This document shows, piece by piece, positions 1-8,164 of a DNA stretch of 64,000 bases. Under the pieces are notes generated by a model that was given only the letters and a program-made list of their open reading frames with translations, did not search any database and had not been told where the DNA came from. How positions within the stretch are numbered: the stretch's first letter is position 1; each line of letters begins with the position of its first letter. Source of the DNA: Hahellaceae bacterium. GTDB taxonomy: Bacteria > Pseudomonadota > Gammaproteobacteria > Pseudomonadales > Oleiphilaceae. The stretch lies in NCBI GenBank assembly GCA_024234505.1, contig JACKOD010000003.1:186001-250000 (forward strand). The letters run 5' to 3'. Made by a program: the position numbers and the translations under genes.

Positions 1-1238
1 AAAATGCCAATTGAGAAAATCAGTGCAAATAATGAGACTCGATTGAGTGTAAAGCCCCATGCCCACGAAGCGAAGAGCGTGAGTGCCAGGGTGACCAATA
101 TGGCACTACCAACAATCACCGCTTCACGCAGACCGAGTGTTGCCATCACGAGCAAGATAACGGCGGCGGTTGCAAAAAGTAGTTTATGGATGAGTTTGTC
201 AGATTTTTCAGCCGCGCTCGCACCATAATTTCTTGTTATAGTCGTGCCGACGCTTTCGGGAATCACGATGTTCTGAAGCTGCCGCAAACGTTGTTCAATT
301 TGCTGAGTCAATTCAACGGCATTGATTCCGGGTTGTTTTGCGATATTCAGTGTTACGGCGGGCACCAGTGTTTGGTTTTCCGGTTGACCAAACCAGGCAG
401 TTTCTGTGGGAGCTGAAGAGCCGTAGTGTAATCTGGCAACCTGATCAAGCGTGACCGGTTGTCCTGCGTTGACGGTAATGATCAGCTCTCGAAGTTCATC
501 CAGCGTTTGAAAATAACTTCCGGCCTGTACCGGAATAATCTGACTGTCGCGGGTTAACTGTCCTGAGGGAAGATTGATGTTCCCGGCCATCAGGCTCGCC
601 TTGAGCTGAGGGTAGCTGATCTGATACGCGGACAGCAATGCGGTGTCCAGCTCGACTTCAACCACGGCCTCAGGCGCACCTATCGTATAGATATCACGCG
701 TTCCCTGAATTCGCTTGAGCTCGGTTTCCAGACTATGTGCCAGCCTTCTGAGTTCACTGACGCCGGTGGCCGTAGTTTTTGGCCACAAAGTAATGCTCAT
801 GACCGGCACATCATCTATGCCTTTGGGTTTGATCAATGGCTGGCCAACACCGAGTCCGGCGGGTAACCAGTCGGCATGGGAATAGATCTGATTGTAGAGT
901 TTGACCAGGGCTTCCTGCCGGGGCACGCCTACGTCGAATTGAACGCTGAGAACGGCGAGGTTGCTCGCCGAGGTCGAATAGACGTGCTTTACCCCTTCAA
1001 TTTCGGAAAGCACCTGCTCGGCGGGGGTGCTGATGACATGCTCTACTTCTGTTGCACTGGCGCCGGGATAGGGGATAAAAATATTTGCAAAGGTCACATC
1101 AATTTGCGGTTCTTCTTCTTTCGGCGTGACCGCAATGGCAAACAGGCCAAGCAGCAAGCCAACCAGAGCAAGCAAGGGCGTAATTTGATGGTTCTGAAAA
1201 AATTGTGCGATTCGGCCAGAAAGCCCGTAAGAAGTCAT
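1..1238 (-). CDS. RND-family efflux transporter permease (N-terminal part, runs off window)
   Basis: Inner-membrane proton-driven pump of the RND superfamily that would work with the adjacent membrane fusion protein and an outer-membrane channel. The first 412 residues are visible on the minus strand, starting MTSYGLSGRIAQFF. TM1 (about 18-36) is followed by the motif TPKEEEPQIDV typical of one RND subgroup, then the porter subdomains, TM2 and TM3 near 335-380, and the start of TM4 (NRVSLFALIFSIGI) at the window edge. The proton-relay aspartates expected just after this are outside the window. The start at 1238 lies 12 bases after the fusion-protein stop, so the two are one operon. The substrate cannot be told: no metal-binding or drug-specific motif was recognised. 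No internal stop was seen in the visible part. Confidence 0.9.
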   Translation of the reverse strand, partial: MTSYGLSGRIAQFFQNHQITPLLALVGLLLGLFAIAVTPKEEEPQIDVTFANIFIPYPGASATEVEHVISTPAEQVLSEIEGVKHVYSTSASNLAVLSVQFDVGVPRQEALVKLYNQIYSHADWLPAGLGVGQPLIKPKGIDDVPVMSITLWPKTTATGVSELRRLAHSLETELKRIQGTRDIYTIGAPEAVVEVELDTALLSAYQISYPQLKASLMAGNINLPSGQLTRDSQIIPVQAGSYFQTLDELRELIITVNAGQPVTLDQVARLHYGSSAPTETAWFGQPENQTLVPAVTLNIAKQPGINAVELTQQIEQRLRQLQNIVIPESVGTTITRNYGASAAEKSDKLIHKLLFATAAVILLVMATLGLREAVIVGSAILVTLALTLFASWAWGFTLNRVSLFALIFSIGI

Positions 1239-1250
1239 GGCATGCTCCGC

Positions 1251-2348
1251 CTAGTTGGACTCTGGATAGTTGGATTCAGAATGGTTGGATTCGGTGGTTG
1301 AGAAAAGTTTGGCGGGAAAGCGAACCACACGCTCACCTTCGAACAGGCCACTCAAAATGAGCACTTCACCTTCGCCGCAAAGACCGGCGTTGACGGGACG
1401 TAACTTCGGAAGATGTTGATCGTCGAGTACATAAACCGCTTGAAGTTCGTGGCGCAATATCAGTGAATCACAGGGCAGGCTGATCTGGTCGGATACGCCT
1501 GCGGCTATACGCACCTTGATCCACGCACCAGGGATATAGCGATTACTGCTTTGCAGTGCGTCCGGGAGGGTGCTGCGCACCTGAATCTGGCTATTGCCCG
1601 GATGAGCATAGGGAAATACTACGGTTTGTGTCGCTTTCGTCCAGGAGCGTGTCGCTCGGTTTTGGAGTTCAACCACAGGGTGATCCTGAAGCAATGGCCA
1701 GTAGGCCTGGGGTACAAAAAAGGTGGCGCGCAAGGGAGAGAGTGCCAGCCCGGACATCAGCGGCAGGCCGGGAGAGGCCAACTCTCCAATTTCTGCATGG
1801 CGAGCGGTCACGATGCCTGAATAGGGCGCACGAACCTGGGTGTATTCCAATTGTTGCTGTGCAGCAGTGACCGCGGCTTGAGCTGCCTGTTGTCTAGCCT
1901 GTGCTGCTTTGACGGCTGCCTCGCTTGCGTCAACCTGGGAGGGCGCAACGCTTTTTTGGTTAAGTAACTTGCTCAGGCGCTGGTACTGGATTAGTGCTTC
2001 CTGAAATTGTGCTGTGGCTTCTTTGAGCAGGGCTTCGGCTTGCAGCCGCTGGGTGCGCTGTTGGATATCGTCAATTTGTAACAGCAGGGCCCCCTTTTCC
2101 ACTTGATCGTTAACATCAACAAAAATATTAAGAATTCTGCCATGAGTTTGTGCCGCGATTGTGCCTTGGTTAATCGCTTCGATACGAGCGTTGAGCTGCA
2201 GGTAATCGGTACGGGGAATTCGATGTGCGGTCAGGGTTTCGATTTGCTCTGCCGCGAACAGGGTTTGACTGCTAAGCAAACTCAACAGAAAAAAGAGGGT
2301 AATGTGAATGGCACTTTGAAAATTTACAGGCGGGGAGTCGTGATTCAT
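1251..2348 (-). CDS. RND efflux membrane fusion protein (periplasmic adaptor)
   Basis: Periplasmic adaptor of the HlyD/AcrA type (365 aa) that links the downstream RND pump to an outer-membrane channel. An N-terminal hydrophobic segment (about 13-33, ending LFAAEQ) is a signal peptide. The half-lipoyl region (around residues 60-95, AQTHGRILNIFVDVNDQVEKG) precedes an Ala/Gln-rich alpha-helical hairpin (about 100-170) and the returning half-lipoyl strand (VRAPYSGIVTARHAEIGE). Beta-barrel and membrane-proximal domains follow. It is the first gene of the operon and ends 12 bases before the pump start. The extreme C-terminus is a short ESN repeat encoded by 15-bp tandem units. No lipobox cysteine is seen at the signal cleavage region. 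Confidence 0.88.
   Translation of the reverse strand: MNHDSPPVNFQSAIHITLFFLLSLLSSQTLFAAEQIETLTAHRIPRTDYLQLNARIEAINQGTIAAQTHGRILNIFVDVNDQVEKGALLLQIDDIQQRTQRLQAEALLKEATAQFQEALIQYQRLSKLLNQKSVAPSQVDASEAAVKAAQARQQAAQAAVTAAQQQLEYTQVRAPYSGIVTARHAEIGELASPGLPLMSGLALSPLRATFFVPQAYWPLLQDHPVVELQNRATRSWTKATQTVVFPYAHPGNSQIQVRSTLPDALQSSNRYIPGAWIKVRIAAGVSDQISLPCDSLILRHELQAVYVLDDQHLPKLRPVNAGLCGEGEVLILSGLFEGERVVRFPAKLFSTTESNHSESNYPESN
1254..1298 (-). repeat. Three 15-bp tandem repeats at the 3' end of the fusion-protein gene
   Basis: On the plus strand the unit GTTGGAYTC recurs at 1254, 1269 and 1284, exactly 15 bases apart. On the coding strand each unit gives a five-residue block ending in ESN, so the protein ends TTESN-HSESN-YPESN. 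The units are similar but not identical, so the array is not newly made. Confidence 0.8.
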
Positions 2349-2448
2349 GGCATGTCCTTTCCATTGTGGCGAGCAAATTGATAATTTTATGTCAGCGTAG
2401 CTTAAATTTTACTTAAGGTTCGGGTGTGATCACGGGGGAAGGCTTGCG

Positions 2449-3132
2449 TTAGCTATTATCTATGAGAGGTACAAATGAAACGTCCAGTTTTGCTTCCATT
2501 ATCAGAGATCCGTTGTGTTTAACCCCGCGATAAAGTACCTGACCCAAACCCGGAATACCTAGTGGCATCACGAGGCGCCCGTTTTCGGCGAGTTGCTGCT
2601 CCAAAGCGGGTGGAATGGTCTCAGGAGCGGCGGTGACGATAATCGCGTCGAAAGGGGCGGCTTCGGGCCAGCCCGAAAAACCGTTGCCGCAGCGTAAATG
2701 AAGGGTGGGGGTATTTTCCGGGCGGAGCCTGACCTCAGCCTGTTCGTATAAAGCAAATATGCGTTCAATACTAAAAACCTCTTTGGCCAGCTGAAGCAGT
2801 ATTGCTGTCTGGTAGCCGGAACCTGTGCCGATTTCGAGCACCCGGTCAGCGGGAGACAGGTCGAGCAGCTCTGTCATGAGTGCAACGATAAAGGGTTGCG
2901 ATATGGTTTGGTTGTATCCGATAGGCAGCGGGTAATTATTCCAGGCATCTTGGCGACGAGAGACCGGCACAAAATCTTCCCGGTTGACCTTTTCCAACGC
3001 CTCACGCACAGGGGGGCTTAAATGTGATCGGGCCGTTTGAGCAGACGTGTCGCGCATGTTCTGATCTATTTCTGCCATTAAAGCGCGATGGGCGCGGTCC
3101 TGTCGAGAATGCGCGTCTGGAGTGAGTTTCAC
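2449..3132 (-). CDS. pcm: Protein-L-isoaspartate O-methyltransferase
   Basis: Repairs damaged proteins by methylating isoaspartyl residues with S-adenosylmethionine, in the cytoplasm. The SAM-binding motif VLEIGTGSGYQTA sits in the middle of a 227-residue protein, preceded by the family's LPIGYNQTISQP segment that contributes to the active site. Near the C-terminus is NGRLVMPLG. The frame is open to a TTG at 3150, but a GTG at 3132 lies six bases after a strong GGAGGAG ribosome binding site, so that start was chosen. In many gammaproteobacteria pcm lies by surE and nlpD; here it stands alone, upstream of and codirectional with the efflux operon and divergent from hoxF. Confidence 0.92.
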   Translation of the reverse strand: MKLTPDAHSRQDRAHRALMAEIDQNMRDTSAQTARSHLSPPVREALEKVNREDFVPVSRRQDAWNNYPLPIGYNQTISQPFIVALMTELLDLSPADRVLEIGTGSGYQTAILLQLAKEVFSIERIFALYEQAEVRLRPENTPTLHLRCGNGFSGWPEAAPFDAIIVTAAPETIPPALEQQLAENGRLVMPLGIPGLGQVLYRGVKHNGSLIMEAKLDVSFVPLIDNS

Positions 3133-3303
3133 TTGGATCTCCTCCGTCAATGAAGCCTGAAAAGTGCTGACTGTGTCATCGGGAAAGTTATCCCCGCGTT
3201 GGTAATAAGTATAGTTTGAATGCGTCGTCTGTTATCGAATTTCAGCCGTAGACATTTGAATTTGAACCGAAGCTATGGCTTCTCGGGAGGTTGGTCGTCA
3301 GGT

Positions 3304-3312
3304 TGCTATACT
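3304..3312 (+). promoter_or_regulatory. Candidate extended -10 promoter of the hox operon
   Basis: TGCTATACT matches the extended -10 form (TGnTATAaT). No good -35 box lies 17 bases upstream. It sits about 85 bases before the hoxF start and just before the direct repeats, so transcripts would carry those repeats in the leader. Only a motif match. Confidence 0.35.
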
Positions 3313-3320
3313 GGAGCTAT

Positions 3321-3370
3321 GTTTACTTTCTCTAACGTTGTTAACTTTCACGTTGTTTACTTACTCTAAC
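3321..3370 (+). repeat. Imperfect direct repeats in the hox leader
   Basis: GTTTACTTTCTCTAAC at 3321-3336 is repeated as GTTTACTTACTCTAAC at 3355-3370 (15 of 16 bases equal, 34 bases apart). A shorter related copy, GTTAACTTTC, lies between them at 3340-3349. They occupy the space between the candidate -10 box and hoxF. They could be an operator for a hydrogenase regulator or a leader RNA element; nothing in the window identifies the binding protein. Confidence 0.55.
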
Positions 3371-3396
3371 CTGCGACACCTTATGGATTTCAAGGA

Positions 3397-5391
3397 ATGA
3401 CAACGCCACAAGCAGCGACTGATTACGCCACTGATATCGTGAAGAATGCGTGCCGTCAATATAACAATGACGCCTCCCGTATGATGGACATTCTCTGGTG
3501 CGTGCAGGATGCACTGGGCGGCATAGATACTGACGCCATGACGGTCATTGCACAGCAAACGTCTGGCTATCGTGTGGAAGTGGAAGGCGTTGTCAGCTTT
3601 TACTCTTTCTTTTCATCGCAACCTCGTCCTCAGGTCGTGAGGATTTATTTATGTGAGGATGTGATTGATCAGCATGCAGGCATCGCCGAGGTTGCCGCCG
3701 TGTTCGAGCGTACGCTGGGCATTCGTATCGGGCAAACGTCGGCAGATATCCCGGTAGAGCTGCACTGGACGCCCTGTATTGGTTTGTCAGATCAGGCACC
3801 GGCGGCCCTGATCAATTTTCGCCCTTTTACTCGTTTAACGCCTGACAAAGCCGAAGCACTTGCCAGAGCCATACTCGCCGGTATCGCCGTGCATGAGCTC
3901 CCGATAGGAGAAGGAGAGGGTAACAATTCAAAGCCTTTGATCAACGTCGAGGTTGCCAATAATTTGCGACTACCGGGGGCGGTGTATTTTGCCCCGCATC
4001 GTCCCTTATCGGGTTTAGACAACGCCGGTAGGCTCTCGCCTGCACAGGTGCGCCATGAAATCAGGCAGGCGGGGCTACGTGGTCGTGGTGGCGCGGGCTA
4101 TCCTGTCTGGAAAAAATGGGAGGCGGCGGCGACAACGGCGTCCGAACGCCGTTTCGTCATTTGTAACGCCGATGAGGGAGAGCCGGGCACGTTCAAGGAT
4201 CGCCTGTTACTCACCGAGAAGGCAGACTTATTGTTTGAAGGTATGACCATTGCCGCCTACGCCGTGGGAGCCAGCGAAGGCATCCTCTATTTACGCGCCG
4301 AATATCGATACCTGCACGCGTGGCTGAATCATCTATTGCTGGAGCGGCGTCGGCAGGGGCTGCTTGGAAAGGCTATTCGGGGAATGGAGAATTTTGACTT
4401 TGATATTCGGATTCAACTAGGTGCGGGGGCCTATATCTGTGGCGAAGAAAGTGCCTTGATTTCATCTTGCGAAGGACGTCGAGGCGAGCCAAAAACAAAG
4501 CCGCCTTTTCCCGCACAGGCGGGCTATCTGGGTTATCCCACGGTGGTGAATAATGTGGAAACGCTTTGTGCGATTCCTGCAATTCTATCGCGGGGTAGTC
4601 AGTGGTTTGCCGGACTGGGTACGGAACAGAGTTCTGGCACCAAATTGCTGAGTGTGAGTGGTGATTGTTCAAGACCCGGAGTGTACGAAGTGCCTTTGGG
4701 AATCTCGGTTAAGGAGGTTTTGACACTGGCAGGAGGCGTTGATGCTCAAGCGGTACAAGTCGGCGGAGCCAGTGGTGAAATGATTGGTGTTGCGGATTTT
4801 GGCCGCTCACTTTGTTTTGAAGATCTGCCCACGGCAGGTGCCATCATGATATTTAACGGGCAGCGAAATCTGCTGAGTATTGTCCACTATTTTATGCGTT
4901 TTTTTGTCGATGAGAGCTGTGGTTATTGCACCCCGTGTCGTGTGGGGAATGTGTTTTTGCTACAGGCCGTTGAGAAAATAATGAAGGGCCTGGGAGAAGC
5001 ACAGGATATAGAAAGCATGCGCCAGCTGTCAGAGACGATTATTGCCACCAGCCGCTGTGGTCTCGGGCACACGTCACCCAATCCTGTCTTGTCGTCGTTA
5101 AAGCATTTTCCGTTGGTTTATTCCAGTCTCATTCGGGAAAATGCCAAAGGGATGCAGGCGGGGTTTGATCTCGAACAGGCCTTGGCAACGGCCAGAGCCA
5201 TTGTGCGTCGTCCGGCAGAGGTATTACAGTGTGAAGTCCGGCTGCAACCTGCAGATGCTCACGCCTCGGATAGATTGACCGGTGTGCTGGCGTATCCGCT
5301 TATCGCGCGGAGCGGTTTGGATGATTACACTGTGCCGAAGGTTGATTCAACAGACGATCCGAGCGCGCACCAAGAGGATGCTGAGTCATGA
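3397..5391 (+). CDS. hoxF: NAD+-reducing [NiFe]-hydrogenase, diaphorase subunit HoxF
   Basis: Flavin and NAD(H)-binding subunit (664 aa) of a soluble bidirectional hydrogenase. Residues 1-160 are a NuoE-like domain; the rest is NuoF-like. Visible motifs: NADH site GRGGAGYPVWKK (229-240), FMN site CNADEGEPGTFKDR (256-269), GAGAYICGEESAL (342-354), and a [4Fe-4S] site from C508, C511, C514 and C554. The NuoE part keeps only C86 and C127 of the usual four [2Fe-2S] cysteines, with the stretch TPCIGLSDQAP, as in the Ralstonia eutropha enzyme. About 60 residues at the C-terminus (from about 600) extend past the recognised NuoF core. The AAGGA at 3392 directly touches the ATG, so the start is less certain than the rest. 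It overlaps hoxU by four bases (ATGA). Confidence 0.95.
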   Translation: MTTPQAATDYATDIVKNACRQYNNDASRMMDILWCVQDALGGIDTDAMTVIAQQTSGYRVEVEGVVSFYSFFSSQPRPQVVRIYLCEDVIDQHAGIAEVAAVFERTLGIRIGQTSADIPVELHWTPCIGLSDQAPAALINFRPFTRLTPDKAEALARAILAGIAVHELPIGEGEGNNSKPLINVEVANNLRLPGAVYFAPHRPLSGLDNAGRLSPAQVRHEIRQAGLRGRGGAGYPVWKKWEAAATTASERRFVICNADEGEPGTFKDRLLLTEKADLLFEGMTIAAYAVGASEGILYLRAEYRYLHAWLNHLLLERRRQGLLGKAIRGMENFDFDIRIQLGAGAYICGEESALISSCEGRRGEPKTKPPFPAQAGYLGYPTVVNNVETLCAIPAILSRGSQWFAGLGTEQSSGTKLLSVSGDCSRPGVYEVPLGISVKEVLTLAGGVDAQAVQVGGASGEMIGVADFGRSLCFEDLPTAGAIMIFNGQRNLLSIVHYFMRFFVDESCGYCTPCRVGNVFLLQAVEKIMKGLGEAQDIESMRQLSETIIATSRCGLGHTSPNPVLSSLKHFPLVYSSLIRENAKGMQAGFDLEQALATARAIVRRPAEVLQCEVRLQPADAHASDRLTGVLAYPLIARSGLDDYTVPKVDSTDDPSAHQEDAES

Positions 5392-6131
5392 GCACTACCT
5401 TTACCATTCATGTCGACGGCGCTGCCATTCCGGCCCGACCGGGGCAGACCATTATGGAAGCCTGCGATGCGGCAGGTCTCTATATTCCTCGCTTATGTGA
5501 TGTTGAGGGTCTGGCCCCACAAGGGAGTTGTCGGGTCTGTACGGTGCGTGACAATGGTCGTTGTGTTTCTGCCTGCACACAGCCAGCCATGCCGGAAGCG
5601 GTCATAGAGCACGATACGGAATCCATGAACCGGTATCGACGGGATCTTGTCACCATGCTGCTGCATGAGGGTAATCATTTGTGTCCCGGTTGTGAAGCTA
5701 GTGGCCGTTGCGAATTGCAGGCGATGGCTTACCGTTTAGGTATCACTGATAGCAACCGGTTACCTTATCTGCAACCAGTACGACCACTGGATGCGAGCCA
5801 TCCGTTATGGGTGCTGGATACCAACCGGTGTATTTTTTGTAGTCGCTGCATTCGCGCATCACGAGAACAGGATGGTAAAAATGTTTTCGAATATGTGGGG
5901 CGGGGTATTCATAAGCGGTTGGCTGTCAACGGGAATCATCTGGCTGACACTTCTGCACAGGAAGGGGATCATGCGATGTCGGACGGTATTTGCCCGGTAG
6001 GTTGCATCATTCGAAAAGGCGAAGGTTTTAGTACACCGATAGGTCAGCGTCGCTTTGACAAACACCTCATTGGAGAGGAGATCGAAAACAAATCGGGTCG
6101 AAGCGATCTTTCAACGGAGGAGGCGCAATGA
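5388..6131 (+). CDS. hoxU: NAD+-reducing hydrogenase, iron-sulfur subunit HoxU
   Basis: Electron-transfer subunit (247 aa) homologous to the N-terminal part of NuoG; it carries electrons between the HoxYH hydrogenase module and the HoxF flavin site. A plant-type [2Fe-2S] set is seen at C37, C48, C51 and C63. A His/Cys [4Fe-4S] set follows at H97, C99, C102 and C108 (HLCPGCEASGRC). Next come C148, C151 and C154 (NRCIFCSRC), with C202 in ICPVGC as the probable fourth ligand. All clusters expected of a HoxU are present. It overlaps hoxF and hoxY by four bases each, so translation of the three is coupled. The roughly 35-residue tail is polar and has no motif I recognise. Confidence 0.95.
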   Translation: MSTTFTIHVDGAAIPARPGQTIMEACDAAGLYIPRLCDVEGLAPQGSCRVCTVRDNGRCVSACTQPAMPEAVIEHDTESMNRYRRDLVTMLLHEGNHLCPGCEASGRCELQAMAYRLGITDSNRLPYLQPVRPLDASHPLWVLDTNRCIFCSRCIRASREQDGKNVFEYVGRGIHKRLAVNGNHLADTSAQEGDHAMSDGICPVGCIIRKGEGFSTPIGQRRFDKHLIGEEIENKSGRSDLSTEEAQ

Positions 6132-6688
6132 AAAAGTTGCGTCTGGCGACCACCTCACTGGCAGGATGTTTCGGGTGTCACATGTCGCTGTTGGATATGG
6201 ATGAACGGTTAATCGACCTGCTTCAGTTTATTGAATTTGACCGTAGCCCGCTAACGGATTTCAAAACCTTTCGTCAGCGATGTGACATCGGACTGGTTGA
6301 GGGCGGGTGTTGCAACGAAGAAAATGTGCGCGTGTTGCGCGCTTTTCGTGAGAACTGTGACTTACTGATCGCGATAGGGCAGTGCGCGATTATGGGGGGC
6401 TTGCCGGTCATGCGAAATGCCATCATGCATGCCGAACAGCCATTGAATGAATGTCTGCAAACCGCCTATGCACCCAGTGAGACGGTCTGGAACCCGGCCT
6501 GTCGTATCCCCGCCGATGCAGAATTACCGCTCTTGTTGGATAAAGTATATACCTGTGCAGAAGTGGTTAAGATTGATTATCAGATACCTGGTTGCCCGCC
6601 CTCCGCAGATGCCCTCTGGTACGTGCTAAACGCTGCCGTACAGGGCAATCCTCTGGACTTACCACCGGAACTAATTCGCTATGACTGA
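6128..6688 (+). CDS. hoxY: NAD+-reducing hydrogenase, small subunit HoxY
   Basis: Small hydrogenase subunit (186 aa) that holds the proximal [4Fe-4S] cluster next to the NiFe site in HoxH. The four ligands are visible: C14 and C17 (GCFGCHMS), C86 (IGQCAIMGG) and C156 (PGCPPS). There is no twin-arginine signal and no additional C-terminal cluster domain, as expected for a soluble cytoplasmic group 3 enzyme rather than a membrane uptake hydrogenase. The start overlaps hoxU by four bases, and the end overlaps hoxH by eight. Confidence 0.95.
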   Translation: MKKLRLATTSLAGCFGCHMSLLDMDERLIDLLQFIEFDRSPLTDFKTFRQRCDIGLVEGGCCNEENVRVLRAFRENCDLLIAIGQCAIMGGLPVMRNAIMHAEQPLNECLQTAYAPSETVWNPACRIPADAELPLLLDKVYTCAEVVKIDYQIPGCPPSADALWYVLNAAVQGNPLDLPPELIRYD

Positions 6689-8162
6689 TCGAGCCGCACC
6701 AACCGACCCGGATATACCTGTGAATCAATCACGGTCAGAAAGCCGACGCATTGAAATTGATCCTATTACCCGGGTGGAGGGACACGGAAAAGTCAGTATC
6801 CATCTGAACTCGGCAGGTGAAGTTGATGAAGCCCGATTACATATTGTGGAGTTTCGAGGCTTCGAACGCTTTATCGAAGGGCGGCTGCTTTGGGAGGTTC
6901 CCGTCATTGTGCAGCGGCTGTGCGGTATCTGTCCGGTCAGTCATCATCTTGCTGCAGCGAAAGCCATGGATCAGATTGTGGGGGTAGATCAACTTACACC
7001 TACCGCAGAAAAAATGCGTCGTTTAATGCACTATGGACAAGTTTTACAGAGTCACGTACTGCATTTCTTTCATTTAAGTTCGCCGGACTTATTATTTGGT
7101 TTTGATGCCCCCGCCGAACAGCGGAATATTTTTGCAGTGATACAAGCCTATCCCGAGCTGGCGAGACGCGCTGTACTCCTGCGAAAGTTCGGGCAGGACA
7201 TCATCGAAGTGACTGCGGGCAAGAAAATACATGGTACGGGAGCCATTCCGGGGGGCATTAATCGCCATCTGACGCTGGAGGAACGAGATCGCTTGCTCGG
7301 TCAGATTGATGAGCTCACTCAATGGTGCCGCGACGCACTCAAGGTCGCAGAGAATTATTGCGAGCAGCATCTGGACATGCTTAAAAGTTTTGCCTCGTTT
7401 GAATCTAACTTTCTTTCGCTGGTGAGGGAAGATGGTGCCTTGGATTTATATCATGGCGTATTGAGCGCGCAGGATGCGCTTGGTCATCCTATCTTTGCAG
7501 AAGCGGATCTGACTCGATTCAATCATTATCTGCATGAAGAAGTAAAAGACTGGTCTTATATGAAATTTCCTTTTATTCAGTCATTGGGGCCAGAATCGGG
7601 TTGGTATCGCGTCGGGCCGTTGGCCCGTATTAACAATTGCAAAGGGATGACTACATCGGAGGCAGATTTGGCGCTTAAGCGATTTCGTGCTGTTTTAGGT
7701 AAGCACTGCGGCCATTCACTGGCGTATCACTGGGCGCGAATGATCGAGGTATTGCATTGCATTGAAGTCATTGCCCGATTGCTGGAAGACTCTGACCTGT
7801 TAACTGGTGAGCGTGTGATCAAAGGCGTGCGGCGTGAAGAGGGAATCGGCATGATAGAGGCCCCCAGAGGGACGCTTATTCATCATTACAAGGTAGATGA
7901 GCACGATCAGGTGCAATTCTGCAACCTGATTGTCTCGACGACTCACAATAATACGGCGATGAATCGAGCGATAACGATGGTGGCAAAGCAACACCTGAAT
8001 GGCCAGCCGAATTTGGATGATGCTTTGTTGAATCACGTAGAGGTTGCCGTTCGCGCCTACGATCCCTGTTTGTCATGCGCCACCCATGCCTTGGGGCAGA
8101 TGCCGCTTCAAATAGAGTTGCTGGATGCTCAGGGGCAGCGTTTGCAAATGCTCAGTCGATAG
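6681..8162 (+). CDS. hoxH: NAD+-reducing hydrogenase, NiFe large subunit HoxH
   Basis: Catalytic subunit (493 aa) that binds the NiFe(CN)2CO centre and interconverts H2 with protons and electrons. The N-terminal ligand pair is C81 and C84 in RLCGICPVSHH; the C-terminal pair is C463 and C466 in DPCLSCATHALGQMP. DPITRVEGHG near residue 27 is the family N-terminal signature. After H469 there are 24 residues that match the peptide normally removed by a maturation protease once nickel is inserted; that protease is encoded two bases downstream. The motifs fit the bidirectional NAD-linked group 3d. Nickel and Fe(CN)2CO insertion needs Hyp proteins, none of which is in this window. Confidence 0.96.
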   Translation: MTDRAAPTDPDIPVNQSRSESRRIEIDPITRVEGHGKVSIHLNSAGEVDEARLHIVEFRGFERFIEGRLLWEVPVIVQRLCGICPVSHHLAAAKAMDQIVGVDQLTPTAEKMRRLMHYGQVLQSHVLHFFHLSSPDLLFGFDAPAEQRNIFAVIQAYPELARRAVLLRKFGQDIIEVTAGKKIHGTGAIPGGINRHLTLEERDRLLGQIDELTQWCRDALKVAENYCEQHLDMLKSFASFESNFLSLVREDGALDLYHGVLSAQDALGHPIFAEADLTRFNHYLHEEVKDWSYMKFPFIQSLGPESGWYRVGPLARINNCKGMTTSEADLALKRFRAVLGKHCGHSLAYHWARMIEVLHCIEVIARLLEDSDLLTGERVIKGVRREEGIGMIEAPRGTLIHHYKVDEHDQVQFCNLIVSTTHNNTAMNRAITMVAKQHLNGQPNLDDALLNHVEVAVRAYDPCLSCATHALGQMPLQIELLDAQGQRLQMLSR

Positions 8163-8164
8163 AC

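Noticed and set aside
8075..8164. Longer hoxW starting inside hoxH
   Set aside because: Those 30 residues come from reading hoxH in another frame; the family start is at 8165.
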